From Colocasia esculenta (lineage: Eukaryota; Streptophyta; Magnoliopsida; Alismatales; Araceae), in contig CM024753.1 in the NCBI GenBank assembly GCA_014218235.1, positions 183,992,348 to 184,056,347 on the forward strand: DNA of 64,000 nt. The letters are read 5' to 3'. A program made the position numbers and the translations under genes. The notes under the pieces were generated by a model. It was not told the DNA's origin. It made no database searches and saw nothing but the letters and a program-made list of their open reading frames with translations. Shown piece by piece: positions 31,140 to 42,445 of this stretch (the first letter of the stretch is position 1; every line of letters begins with the position of its first letter).

Positions 31140-33239
31140 TACTGACCTGAGCTGCTGGCTGTGTGGGGCGTACTCCCTGCATTATTGAGATGAACTGCTG
31201 AACCATATCACTGAACTGCGTCTGTAGCTGTACCCGCTGCGTCTCTATCTGAAGATTGTACTGCGTCTGTAGCTCTACCCGCTGCGTCTGTAGCTCTGTA
31301 CGTAGCTCCTCCCGAATGATGCCTCTAATGTCCTCTACACCACTGACGGGCGGCACAGAAGATGAACTCACGTGTGCCGGGGGAGCGATCGAACTGGCAT
31401 ATGAGGACAACACTCGATGAGTATCCAGGCTGTCCCCAAAGCCGTACACTCGACCCTTCCTCGGCACTCCCGCTGCCTCGACCCAAGAGTCCGCATCCAA
31501 ATCTGGCTGGGGAGTGCCCTCTGTGTAGCGCTCCGGCATCGTCCTGTCGTACGTCTCCTGTAAAATAATTTAAAATTAAATTATTGAAAACAAATTACTT
31601 TAATATCATAATTAAATTCATAATTTAAAGCTTGACTTACAGCAATCGTGCGGGCACTCTCGGTAACATAGTCATCCGTCCCCTTCCGCTTATGAGTCCG
31701 GTCAAATAACTCGCGGAAAGTAGGGGCACGCTCCAGGTCGTGATGCTTAAAATTCAAAAAAATTAGTTAGTTTCACAATAATAATCCATATATATATATG
31801 AATCGAACAATAAAATACTTACCAATTTTTTACTGTGGGTCGCATAAGATACGGATCCACTAGTATGCACATTCTTCTCCGGTTGAGTTGCTCTGTTGCG
31901 TATTGCCGCCTGTGACCGCTGCTGCCATGATCCAGCAGCCCAACGCGCGCAAAGGGACTCCTAATAGTCCCTCCGCAGCCAAACAGGGCCGTAATCCACC
32001 CAAGCCATAGGATCCCGGTTGCCTGTGGTCTTCATTGCCTTGTCCCGTACCTCCCACATCGACTTTCTTAAATTAGTCTGGGCCGTAATCTCCCAGACGG
32101 CTCGAGCCCGAGGGAGATCCTCGGATCTCGTGAACGCGAACCTCCGCTGTAAAGAAATAAAATTAATCAACGTTCTGTAATAAACCCAAATTAATAATAA
32201 TTGAATAAATGACTTCTACTCTTCTAAAAAATAAAAATACCGTAAACATGTCAAATAATAAATCCCGGACTGGCACCGGGAAGTCTCTCCATGCATCCAC
32301 TGGTCCTGGAATATGTGCGTGGACCAGCGTCGTAATATAGCGGGAAGCAGGACTGGGATCTATCTTCCCCCTGCAATTCCACATTAATTTTCTACATGAA
32401 ATGTATATCCTAAATAACAAATACAGTAACACTGAGATGATGAACTTTACCCTGAGATCCAGCATGGTTGTCGTCCTGGTAGCTGAGGCCCCTCCTCAGC
32501 TGCTGGATGCTGGCTCTCCACCTCTGTTGAAAACAATTTAGTACACTTTTATTGTATAAATTGCAAGAGACCAAACATACTAATCTATTGAAACATATGT
32601 TTGCCTTGTGGTGAGGAAGAAGACGAAGGTGGCACTGCTCGGATGGTCGACAGGGAGGCAAAATTTCATACACATTAGAAAATATGAATTTCAAATAAAC
32701 AACAATATAGAAATTTACCTGTCGCTGGGACAACGGGCGTGGACGGGGAGGCAGTCCCTGCAAAATTTCATACACATTAGAAATTATGAATTTCAAATAA
32801 ACAAGAATATAGAAATTTACCTGTCGCTGGGACGACGGGCGTGGACGGAGAGGCAGTCCCTGCAAAATTTCATACACATTAGAAATTATGAATTTCAAAT
32901 AAACAACAATGTAGAAAATTACCTGTCGCTGGGACGACGGGCGTGGACGGGGAGGCAGTCCCTGTAAAATTTCATACACATTAGAAATTATGAATTTCAA
33001 ATAAACAACAATATAGAAATTTACCTGTCGCTGGGAAGACGGGCGTGGACGGGGAGGCAGTCCCTGTAAAATTGTATGTACGTTAGTTCTCGTGAAATCA
33101 ATATAAACAATAATACCCATATGGTTTTTTGTGTACATATGCATATACCTGTCGCGGACCTGGAGGCAGACGTGGACGGGGAGGCAGTCCCTCTGCCAAC
33201 GGACGTGGCAACCGTCCGACTGCGTCCTCCACGTACCAT
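31140..33239 (-). pseudogene. Transposase_24-type (Ptta/En/Spm) gene of the CACTA element
   Basis: Multi-exon minus-strand gene. It starts MVRGGRSRTVATSVGRG (33,239-33,149) and continues through four 39-nt mini-exons (33,063-33,025, 32,961-32,923, 32,859-32,821, 32,757-32,719). Further exons carry IDPSPASRYITTLVHAHIPG (about 32,370-32,250), LPRARAVWEITAQTNLRKSM (about 32,150-31,960) and FRELFDRTHKRKGTDDYV (about 31,740-31,640). The last exon has YTEGTPQPDLDADSWVEAAG followed by a Gln-rich coiled coil (31,560-31,145). This is the Transposase_24 pattern, likely the TNPA-like partner that binds the ends. A TAG near 31,962 lies inside the conserved region, just after WLRRDY, so the copy is probably dead unless an intron removes it. 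The exact 3' end is uncertain. Confidence 0.6.
32719..33063 (-). repeat. Tandem exon-intron repeat (39-nt exon plus 63-nt intron, four units)
   Basis: Four copies of a 102-bp unit. Each holds a 39-nt exon flanked by CGACAG/GTAA and TTTTGCAG- or TTTTACAG/GGACTG borders and a 63-nt intron. In the frame set by the first exon (ACA|G junction) each exon encodes GTASPSTPVVPAT or a one-residue variant. The same peptide motif already occurs in exon 1 (GTASPST). Both exon and intron lengths are multiples of three and the intron has no stop in one frame. Confidence 0.75.
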
Positions 33240-33355
33240 ATGTCTATTGATACAAATAAAGATATAGCAAGTCATCAGCACTCAATTTGAAGTAGCAATT
33301 TATTATGAACATGTAATTAACAACAACACCAATTTCTTACAAAATATGCAGTATA

Positions 33356-36300
33356 TTATCTATATTCATCATCAGATGCTGAAGACATGTTTAATTCAGC
33401 ATCATCTTCATCATCATCCTGGAATTCATCCTCATCATCTTGGGAGTCTTCCTCCACATCAGACTCCACCTCCCGCTCGGCGACATTTGGGTCAACTTCT
33501 TCTTGTTCGTTATCCTTATGTAAGCAAATTGTTTCATTTATATCATGAACATTGTACTGCGTAGAAGCTGCCAACTCTCGTGCGTCACTCCGATCTGATT
33601 GGAAAAAGTTGTCATTAACACCTTCGAGCTCATCATCAGTCGGGAGAAGCTCATACTCAGGGAATAGTCTTGATTTCACTCTACATGCAGCCCACCAATC
33701 TCTTAATTTGAGGGATGTATAATTTGAATAATAAACTTGTTGGGCTTGTGCCGCCAGGATGAATGGCTCATATGTACTCAATTTGGACTTATGCTTCACA
33801 TCGATTAATCCATATGTTGTGTCATGACGAATAGATGTCGGGTCAAACCAATGACACTTGAACAGAAATACATTGTTGTCTTGTCCCAAAAATTGCAGTT
33901 CAATGACTTCTTCGAGAATGCCATAATAGTCAATTTCATTTTCATTGTAGGCACTTCCCTTCACACATACGCCGATGTTCATCGTAGACTTATTCCGTCC
34001 ATAATCTCTCGTGTGAAATCTGTATCCATTCACAATGTAGCCTGGATAGACACGTACAATCTTCGAGGGGCCAAAACTAATATGTTGTACTCTTGAATCG
34101 GGAATGAAGCCTTGTTCAACCTATTATGAGATAAATAGACAAACATTGAATAAATGACTTCAACTCAGTCTGCATAAAAACATAACACTTATGTTTCAAA
34201 ATAATTAGACACATACTCGAGATCTTAACCAAGTAGGAAAAGACTTCTCCCGTTCCTTTTCAACCTGCACGTCAGTTAGACGTGGATTCCGTCGCAATAT
34301 GACCGATTCAAACTCTATGCAATGTAAATGTCACACAACCGTTAGGTTCTGCAGCAATGCACGCAAATGATGACGAATAAGCGTGGAGATCTTACTGAAT
34401 GTAGGGTTCTAGTTCTTCGCAATTCATGAACACGTAGATCTCCGCAGCTACCAACTCTCTGTCTTGGAGTGCGCGAGTAGATGAAGATCCGAACGCCCGT
34501 CCGGGACACTTGAATACAGAGAGTCGGTCTGACACCTCGGAATCTCCACCATCATCATTACGTGGAGGTTGAGTGCGTCGGGTTCGTATTTCCGTGTCAA
34601 AGTACATCGAACAGAAGTTCGATATCTCCTCAATGAGGTACGCCTGAGTAATGGAGCCCTCAACTTGTGCTTTGTTTCGGACTTTCATCTTAAGATCGTG
34701 CATGCACCTACGACAATAATTCAAATGCATACATAAGTAATATAAAAGATCGTCGTAATGGCAATAAATTGAGATGTAGAAATATACCTCTCAAACGGAT
34801 ACATCCATCGAAATTGTACTGGTCCTCCGACCCTTGCCTCATATGGTAAATGGATGATCAGGTGCTCCATTGAATCAAAGAATGCTATAGGAAATATCTT
34901 CTCTAATTTGCAGACTGTTTGAATTATATTTTGCTCCATATTTTGCAAGTCATGAATTTTGAGTTCTGATGCAGATAAAATCCTGAAGAATTGACTCAGC
35001 TCAGTCATTGCTCCCCATATTTGTTTCGGCAACAACTCACGAAAAGCAAGAGGCATCAGTCTTTGCATGAAAACATGGCAGTCATGACTCTTCATTTCGT
35101 ATATTTTTCCCTCGTTCACATTTACACAACGGGCAATATTCGAGACATATCCATCCGGAAATCTCAATTGCTTTAACCATTGCAACACTTCCTTAATCTG
35201 TCTGGCCCCAAGCACATATGCAGCTTTAGGTTGCACCACTTTTCCTTGAACATGCGGTAGCTCTAGTTTTGGACGTTTGCAAAGTACTTTCAAATCGAAA
35301 CGTGCCTTGACGTTATCCTTCGTTTTGCCTTTGACGTCCATAACTGTGTTGAACACATTATCAAAAACATTCTTCTCTATATGCATGGCGTCTAGGTTAT
35401 GACGTATCAAAAGTGTTGACCAATAAGGCAATTCCCAAAAAATGCTTTGCTTCACCCAATTGTGATCCTTCCCAAAGCCAGGGATTTGTCGGGTACTACC
35501 AGCCAGTTGTGTTACAGTCAGTAAGTTCTGGACCCGCCTCGCCATGTTTCCACCAGACACCTGTTCCATATCTACCTCCTCCATCACAGTTGTATTTTTC
35601 ATAAAAGAATCCTTTTGCTTTCGAAAGGATGGTCACTGGGTAGAAACGCAGATGACAATCGAACCAACAAGATTTTCCCCCAGATTTCAACACAAATGAT
35701 TTAGAATCCTCCATGCAATAAGGACATGCCAACCTCCCATATGTGCTCCAGCCAGATAACATGCCGTAGGCTGGAAAGTCACTTATTGTCCACATTAATG
35801 CAGCCTTCAGATTGAAATTCTATTTTCTGGATGCATCATAAGACTGCACACCATCTGACCATAACAATTTCATCTCATCAATCAACGGTCTGAGATATAT
35901 GTCTATATTCTTTCCTGGACTTTTTGGACCCGGAATCAGCAATGAAAGGAACAGATTCTCACGCTTCATGCACATGCCTGGCGGAAGGTTATACGGTGTT
36001 AAGAATACTGGCCAACATGAGTAAGATGCCACCGAGCTTCCGAAAGGATTGAAACCATCTGTGCATAAACCAAGCCGTACGTTGCGTGGATCCCTTGAGA
36101 AGTAAGGATGAGTACGGCTAAAATGAGCCCAAGCTTCACCATCGGCAGGATGACTCATTTCACCTTCATCGCGACGGACTCTTTCCGCATGCCATGTCAT
36201 ATGTCCAGCTATCCTCGAGGACATGAACAATCGCTGCAATCTGGGTGTGATAGGAAAGTACCGCAATGACTTATACGGAACATCCTTCTGCTTTGACTTG

Positions 36301-37040
36301 TCCCCTCTCTTGGGCTTGAACCTATCATGCTTACAAATACAGCATGATGTCTTATCTGCATCCTCTTTGTAGTACAGCATACAGTGATTCGGACATGCAT
36401 CAATTTTCATAAAACCAAGCCCCAAATCATTCACCATCTTCTTCGCACGGTAAAAGTCAGCAGGTAACCTCTCTGATTGAGGAAGCATGCTCTTGACCAG
36501 TAAGAGAAGCCGGTCAAAACAACTCTCGCTCATATGAAATTCAGATTTCAAATTCAATAGCTGCGACACTGCAGACAACCGTGTATGCTTCTCACAACCA
36601 TCCCATAATGGCTCATCAGCATCTCGAAGTAACTGATAAAATCTCTGAGCTGTATCATTCGGCACTTCTTCATTTGTTTGATCTTCATGAATATTGAACT
36701 CCAGACCAGCAGCATCGACAACCATGTCTACGTACGTACTTGTGGAGGCAAAGTAATTAGCTGGTGCAGACGACTGAATATTCAACTCACCATGACACGA
36801 CCATAACTCATAATGGCCAACAAATCCTCTCGTATACAGATGATGCTGCACATCCCATGTCGATATCCACTTTCTGTTCTTACAAGCCGAACACAGACAT
36901 CGGATGTTACCCATCGGATCAACGGCTACTGATGTATTACTCAATGCAAACTCAATAAAACTGTCAACTCCGTCTTTAAACTCCTCGGTCACAACTCCAT
37001 TCACTATTCCACGGTACATCCATGACCGATTCTCTGACAT
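33356..37040 (-). pseudogene. tnp2 transposase of the CACTA element, disrupted
   Basis: Multi-exon minus-strand gene. Exon 1 (37,040-about 35,822) holds the transposase-associated N-terminal domain (WMYRG near residues 7-11; Cys pairs in CLCSACKNRKW) and the first half of the tnp2 domain (CCICKHDRFKP, LRYFPITPRLQRLF, DPRNVRLGLCTDGFNPFG). Next come MWTISDFPAYGMLSGWS, IRHNLDAMHIEKNVFDN, a DUF4218-type segment (LPKQIWGAMTELSQFFR, EHLIIHLPYEA) to 34,787, another exon at 34,700-34,390, and a DUF4216-type C-terminus (NGYRFHTRDYGRNKST) with a long acidic tail ending at 33,356. Defects: an in-frame TAG right after DASRK (about 35,821) and a frameshift near 35,640. It would catalyse cutting at the CACTA ends. 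Confidence 0.85.
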
Positions 37041-37136
37041 TTTTCCTACACATTAAATGTCATGTCCCGAGTTAAAATCCAACACACCCTCACATCATTC
37101 AAGTACCATACATACGTTATATGGAGAGTCCCAGAG

Positions 37137-37757
37137 CTAATGGGTGAAATAAAGCGTTGACGTAAAGATAAATGAAGAGTAAACATACATGAATATCAAA
37201 TAAATTTGAGCACTATATAAATACTTAATGGTATTGAACATTAAAAACAACACAAACCGTGATGTCTTCATATTAGGCCACCACCACTTGATCGGCTCTT
37301 TATTCACCAGCTTCTCAGTAGATTTCCTAGGGAGTGAACTAACCACTGATATCCCTAAATATAGTTTGCCAAATACATCTCTTCGTACATAATGGGAAGA
37401 CATAACTTTGAGAATGTCAAGTTCTTTGACACAATTATTTTTCACAAATTTACACCAGTCTTTTCCAATAAACATGTACATAGTACCACACCAACTGCGT
37501 CGTAAGATTACAGAATATCGCACTCCTTTTTCATCTTGAACAATAACAGATAATCCACTTTTATTTTCTAAACTTTGTCTTTCTTCTTTCCGAATAATCT
37601 TTATGATTTTCGTCATCTTCTCTTTCACCAAAAGTAAATCATCATGCAATCTTCGAATATCGAGCGGAAATATTTTACGTTCAAACAAACAAGTACTTTG
37701 ATACGTTGGACATTTGTTCTTCTTTGAGTCTAATTTCCAATCGCGAACTCTCATCAC
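37137..37757 (-). pseudogene. Possible B3-domain gene fragment captured by the CACTA element
   Basis: Minus-strand frame, 206 codons to a stop. The segment YSVILRRSWCGTMYMFIGKDWCKFVKNNCVKELDILKV has the order of hydrophobic and Trp residues of a plant B3 DNA-binding domain: strand, strand, 'W..FVK.N.L...D'. Lys-rich helices precede it. The C-terminus is AT-rich translated intron-like sequence. It lies upstream of the tnp2 gene and is not part of known CACTA transposases, so it looks like a piece of a host transcription-factor gene. No start or full domain is evident, and the similarity is judged by eye. Confidence 0.4.
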
Positions 37758-38285
37758 TAATTACAAAAAAAAATTTATAACATTTTATTCATGAGTAATT
37801 TAAAATATGAAATTAAATCATAATATGGTAAATATGAAAAAATCTCTCAAATGGCTAGAAATAAACATACAAATGTTGAATGATTAACTTGCAGTGTGAA
37901 ATTTGTGAAAGTAAACAATATGTTTAACAAAGAAAGTCATTGCATTGTTTATTTTCATGTCAAGCGTAAAAAATAACAGCGAGCAAGATAAATAAAAAAT
38001 AACTTAATTTACCAAAAGCTTTGAATATAAGCAATTAGGAGAATGAACTTGTAGGGGAAGGGGGGCGCCAGGATGGGAAGGGGGTGCTGGGACGGGGAGG
38101 GGGAGGAGGGGCATTTGTACTCGACGAATTTTCATATTTTAAAACACTTCAATAATAGATTCATTGCTTACATTCTCAAACAAATATTTCTCAAGTAGTC
38201 AAATCAAGTTCATCAACAGAAGTAGATTCTTGATGACTTGGGAGTGGAGTTCTACAACTACTAGAACTTCCTGCAGTGCTTTGTC
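37758..38285. other. AT-rich CACTA-internal spacer
   Basis: No gene. It contains a 60-bp G-rich patch (about 38,055-38,113) resembling the larger tract at 40.1-41.1 kb. Confidence 0.4.
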
Positions 38286-38286
38286 T

Positions 38287-38345
38287 CAGTGGCGGATCCT
38301 GAAACTTAGTCCAGTGGGGTCACTTGAACCAATTTTCAAGATTTT
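38287..38345. mobile_element. hAT-type terminal sequence, partial
   Basis: CAGTGGCGGATCCTGAAACTTAG followed by CCAGTGGGGTCACTTGA. The first 13 bases are identical to the start of the 189-bp element at 56,006. A matching second end was not found nearby, so this is a truncated or highly diverged member. Confidence 0.45.
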
Positions 38346-38394
38346 TTGATAATTTATTATATTTTATTAAAAAATTAAAAAAAAATATTTCAAT

Positions 38395-38512
38395 CATACA
38401 CAAATATGCTCTTTCACTTCATCTTGCAAATTTGGATGATAATCTGATATCTTTTTCAACAAATATGCTCTTCTCACTTCATCTTGCAAATTTAGATGAT
38501 AATCTGATATCT
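38395..38512. repeat. Short tandem duplication
   Basis: AAATATGCTCTT(C/T)TCACTTCATCTTGCAAATTT and the following GATGATAATCTGATATCTTTT occur twice, at about 38,401 and 38,461 (period about 60 bp). Confidence 0.7.
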
Positions 38513-38719
38513 TTTCCTTAATCCTGGATCTGATTCTAAAGAAGTCAAGTCCAAATGTTCCTCTAATTGTGCTACATTTTGTTGTTGCACTTCATTAGTG
38601 GAAGAAGATCCTTGCAATGGAATTCTAGAACTACTAGAACTTGATGCATTACCTTGTCCTTCACTTAATTTCACCAAATAATGCGAGAGAGAGAGAGAGA
38701 GAGAGAGAACTGTCTGGCA

Positions 38720-39065
38720 TCCCAACGGGCACCTGAGCGCATAACTCCTCCCGTTATGCGCGCCTATCGAGGCGCCTTTTCAGGCACGATCTACCAACGT
38801 TACGCACGTTGGCCTTGGCACCAACGTCTATAAAAGTACAGGTACAGTACCATGCACCGGTACGTTCTCCCTCACGCGAACACACTCCCATACTCCGAAA
38901 CCCCCTGCCTTGCAAGCTCTCTACTGACTTAGGCATCGGAGGGTTTCCCCGGTCTTCACCGGGCCCCCTGATCCATTTCTGGTCTTGCAGGCTCCCGTTC
39001 GCACCGGCGTCCGTCTTCCCAGTTCTCTCTAGTGGAGGCCCGTTTGGCTCCGGCCCAAACAGGAT
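38720..39065 (+). mobile_element. Fragment of a Ty3/gypsy (Tat-type) LTR inside the CACTA element
   Basis: TATAAAA at 38,829-38,835 is followed about 100 bases later by CTGACTTAGGCATCGGAGGG and CCCCGGTCTTCACCGGGCCCCC, the typical R/U5 signature of Tat-lineage LTRs. No internal region follows. The borders are unclear. Confidence 0.5.
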
Positions 39066-40100
39066 CGCACCACCACAAATATGATGATGATTACTGGTGA
39101 ACGTGGATAACATTTACACTTGTCAACATACATGATCCGTCCTTCACCTTTCAACAACTCTCAAGCAAAGATAGAGGGACCCTGAAAGACTGAAAGTTAC
39201 CTGCATCAAGAGCAACTCTGGAAAGTGCCTAAACCCTAATGATCAGATCATTACACAAGAAGAATACTCTTCCCCTCCAATCAATAAGTGGTGCACAAGT
39301 TAATACAGAACAACTTACCAGAAAAACTGGATCTAGAATTGACAATTACCGATACTTCTTCCTTCTTTGTGGGGCTGCTCTCTGCCTGGAACAGAGCATT
39401 GGAATTTCAAAGAGGATTGGCTAGGTTGTTGGCTAGTTCCTCACTCCACCATTTGGGATTTATGGATGAAAAGAAATTGAAGGATTTTAGGAAGGAAACA
39501 AGGATTCCTAATAGGATTATGCCTTTCATGTGTGATAGGTTCATGAATATACAATTTATTCATCGACAATGTGGATGATGGCATGGATGATGGCATATGG
39601 GAGTCAGTTTACCTTTGTGAGGAATAGAGTCATAAATAATATGTGATCAACTAAATGTAGCTTTCTGCCATCACATTGTTCTTACATGCCTCTCATTCAG
39701 ACCAACAATTTTCTTAGATTTCATTACCATCAGTATCAAACATTACGTAAAAATGCGATCCCATAAGAAAACAACAAAGTAAACGTGACGCGTGTGTAAA
39801 TATGATTGCGACTCGTAAATGGCGTCCGTAGTGACAATTTATTTATTTATTTTTTGCATAATTATATTACATGAAAACGATTTCAGTAAGGACAATTTTA
39901 TGGAATCCATTTTTATCAGATTACTTCAGCTAACGAGAAGGATTTAATGTTTGATACTGATGCATAACTTTTTTTTACACATATCATTGTCAAGCATTAA
40001 ATATTACAAAATGTTATCGATATTTTTTTCGTAGGGCAAAGGGAACAAAACATAGGTACACGGAAAATAGAAGTTTTCAGTCTCGATCTTGATGAATTTT
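39066..40100. other. CACTA-internal sequence, unassigned
   Basis: One plus-strand frame of 96 codons (39,288-39,578) with no motif I recognise; the rest is AT-rich. Possibly captured host sequence, but unproven. Confidence 0.3.
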
Positions 40101-40109
40101 TGAGTCCAC

Positions 40110-41135
40110 AAAGTCACACGGGGATGGGGTTGCCGGTAGGAGGGGGAGGGGGCAGCAAGAGGGGGAGGGGACGACAGGGGTGGGGCGCTCGGGGTTGGGG
40201 ATGAGAGAGGGAGGGTGTGGGGGTGGGGGGGCCTTGCACAAGAAGGGGGGGAGGGGCTGGCAGGGGGTGGGGTGACAGGGGTCGGGGATGAGAGGGGGGG
40301 GGTGTGGGGGTGGGGGGGCCTTGCACAGGAAGGGGGGAGGGGGAGTAGAAAGGATGGGAGGGGGAGGGGGTCACCGGAATAAGGGGGAGGGGGTGGCGGT
40401 GGGGTGCAAAAGGGATAGGAGGGGGAGGGGGTCGCCGGCAGGAGGGGGAGGGGGTGGCAGGGGTGAGACGCCGAGGATGGGAGGGGGAGGGTGTGGGGGG
40501 TAGCTAGGAGGGATAGGGGGTCGCCAGGGATGGGAGGGGGAGGGGCCGAGGAGGGGGTGGTGGTAGTCAGGAGGGGGAGGAGGCCGCCGGCGCAGGGGAT
40601 GGGAGGGGGAGGGGGCAGCAGGAGGGGGAGGGGACGATAGGGGTGGGGCGCTCGGGGTTGGGAATGAGAGAGGGAGGGTGTGGGGGTGGGGGGGCCTTGC
40701 ACAAGAAGGGGGGAGGGGCTGGCAGGGGTGGGGCGACAGGGGTCGGGGATGAGAGGGGGAGGGTGTGGGGGTGGGGGGGCCTTGCACAGGAAGGGGGGAG
40801 GGGGAGCAGAAAGGATGGGAGGGGGAGGGGGTCACCGGAATAAGGGGGAGGGGGTCACCGGAATAAGGGGGAGGGGGGGTGGCGGTGGGGCGCAGAAGGG
40901 ATAGGAGGGGGAGGGGGCAGTATGGGTGAGACGCCGGGGATGGGAGGGGGAGGGGGTGGCGGTAGTCGGGAGGGGGAGGAGGCCGGGTGGGAAGGGGACA
41001 AGGGCCGGGTGGGAAGGGGAGGGGGCCGCGTGCAGGGGCCGGGTGGGGGGGGGGGAGGGGGACCGGGGGGGGGGTGGGAAGGGGAGGGGGGCCGGAGGAA
41101 GGTGGCGGGGGGGGGAGAGAGGGGGAGGTGGAACT
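40110..41135. repeat. G-rich tandem repeat tract of the CACTA element
   Basis: The plus strand is about 70 % G with words such as GGGAGGGGGAGGGG. A longer unit beginning GGTTGGGGATGAGAGAGGGAGG and containing GGGGGGCCTTGCACA recurs at about 40,193 and 40,657 (about 465-bp period), with a shorter variant between. Many runs of four or more guanines make G-quadruplexes likely. The Pro-rich frames on the minus strand are composition artefacts. Confidence 0.85.
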
Positions 41136-41260
41136 CACCGGAAGAGGGGTGGCCGGCGGCAAGCGGGGCAGCGGCAAGCGGGGCAGCGGCGGCGGCGGCG
41201 AACGGCGTCGGCGATCGGCGGCGACGAGGGCGCAGCGGCGAGCGGCGTCGGCGACCGGCG

Positions 41261-41263
<3 letters not shown>

Positions 41264-41325
<62 letters not shown>
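41264..41325. repeat. (GA)n microsatellite
   Basis: Nearly pure GAGAGA over about 60 bp with one AAAG interruption. It produces the ERERER/SLSLSL frames in this region. Confidence 0.95.
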
Positions 41326-41384
41326 GAGCGCGCGCACGGGAGAGGAAAAGGGGGCGGGGGTTTTGGCGGAGGGAGTAAAGGTAT

Positions 41385-41680
41385 TTTACCGACGGCATTT
41401 CCGACTACAAATATCCGTCGAAACTTCCGACGGATCGGAATATCCGTCGGAATTACTTCCGACGGATCGGAATATCCGTCGGAATTACTACCGACGGATA
41501 TCCGACGGTAATATGTCCGTCGGAAGATCCGTCGGTATTATTTCAGTACCGACGGATATTGCCGACGGAAATATTTCCGTCGGAACTTCCGACTTATTGT
41601 TCGACGGACATATAGCCGTCGGAATATCCGTCGGAATTACCGACGGAAATAAATCCGTCGGAAATATCCGTCGGTAATCT
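41385..41680. repeat. Right subterminal repeats of the CACTA element
   Basis: About twenty-two CCGACGGA/TCCGTCGG motifs, often as inverted pairs (CCGACGGATCGGAATATCCG type, 24 nt, near 41,429 and 41,460). Mirror of the left subterminal array. Confidence 0.85.
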
Positions 41681-41697
41681 CGCTTTCTCTTGTAGTG

Positions 41698-42275
41698 TTT
41701 GAGATTCTCATTATGATCAATCAATTTTTCATTTTTATTTTTCAAATTAGAATTTTCATATTCCACCTGATCATGATCTTCTTTCAACTTAAAAAACTTG
41801 ATTCCATAGTTTTTTACTTCATTTTTCAATTTTTCATTCTCCATTTTTAGTTATTCATTTTCTTCATAGAATGCTTGAGCATTATCAATTACCATTTCAT
41901 TCTTCTCCAATTTTTCTTTTAGCTTCTTGTTTTGAGATTTTACCTTCTTAAATTGATTGGACAAGTGCTCATAGCATTCTATCAATTCATCATAGGATAT
42001 ATCATCCTGTGAATCAGAGTTAGATATTGATCTATCAACTGGGTTTGAGATGGAATTACTTGACCTTTCAGAGTTTCTTGATTTCTCTGACATGTGTGAT
42101 TCTTCAAATTGTCTGAGCGACAATAACCTTTTGAGCCGCTATGAGCCATGTAACACTTTTCTTTTATTTCCTTTTCATTCTTGCTTGCCTTCATAGAGGA
42201 GTCCTGCATTTTATCAACATTTAGATCAAACTCAATAACCATAGGTCTATTTATGATACTTGAGAACTTAGCCAT
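41698..42275 (-). pseudogene. Sirevirus gag, N-terminal part
   Basis: Reads MAKFSSIINRPMVIEFDLNV from 42,275, then EKCYMAHSG, a motif typical of Sirevirus gag. A frameshift near 42,130 follows, then DDISYDELIECYEHLSNQFK (about 42,000-41,940) and a long coiled coil cut at 41,698 by the CACTA element. It continues at 27,757. A stop at about 41,850 is a second defect. Gag would form the particle shell. Confidence 0.7.
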
Positions 42276-42348
42276 ATTTCTGAGTATATTTCAAATGATT
42301 AGACGAATCAACAGCAATCAGATCAGTTCAGAATCATATATAAACTCG

Positions 42349-42370
42349 CTCTGATACTAATTGTTAGGAA
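42349..42370. repeat. Duplicated primer-site/LTR junction
   Basis: GCTCTGATACTAATTGTTAG at 42,349 repeats, with one change, the true junction GCTCTGATACCAATTGTTAG at 42,432. The copies are about 84 bp apart in the leader. Confidence 0.8.
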
Positions 42371-42431
42371 TCAGAGCGATTAAGCACACAAAGATAGATC
42401 TCCAAAAACACAACCAAACAACAGAGAACCT

Positions 42432-42443
42432 GCTCTGATACCA
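42432..42443 (-). other. Sirevirus primer binding site (tRNA-iMet)
   Basis: Minus strand TGGTATCAGAGC, two bases after the LTR end CCTAACA. Complement of the initiator tRNA-Met 3' end. Confirms minus orientation. Confidence 0.9.
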
Positions 42444-42445
42444 AT

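Larger units (their letters stand above)
27761..41697 (-). mobile_element. CACTA (En/Spm) DNA transposon, 13.9 kb, defective autonomous type
   Basis: Terminal inverted repeats CACTACAAGAAAATG (left) and CACTACAAGAGAAAG (right, reverse complement), 3-bp TSD TTT, and subterminal arrays of CCGACGGA/TCCGTCGG at both ends. Inside on the minus strand: a tnp2 transposase gene and a Transposase_24-type gene, the usual pair of plant CACTA elements. Cargo includes a 183-bp satellite, a B3-like fragment, a piece of a Ty3/gypsy LTR, an incomplete hAT-like end and a 1.2-kb G-rich tract. The transposase frames carry stops or frameshifts, so this copy is probably not autonomous. It inserted into the Sirevirus gag. 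Confidence 0.9.

Noticed and set aside
32410..33144. Continuous minus-strand frame of 244 codons with GLPPRPRPSSQRQ repeats
   Set aside because: It reads through the 63-nt introns in a different frame from the spliced one. Splice borders and the frame of the first exon favour the GTASPST reading.
39288..39578. Plus-strand frame of 96 codons as a captured gene
   Set aside because: No recognisable motif. Listed only as unassigned CACTA sequence.
41264..41325. Arg/Glu-repeat protein (ERERER)
   Set aside because: Pure GA microsatellite.
40004..41677. Long Pro-rich (minus) and Gly/Arg-rich (plus) frames
   Set aside because: Products of the G-rich tandem tract and the GA microsatellite; low complexity and no conserved motif.
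42432..42443. Part of a tRNA gene
   Set aside because: The 12 bases match only the complement of the initiator tRNA 3' end and sit at an LTR border, so they are a primer binding site.
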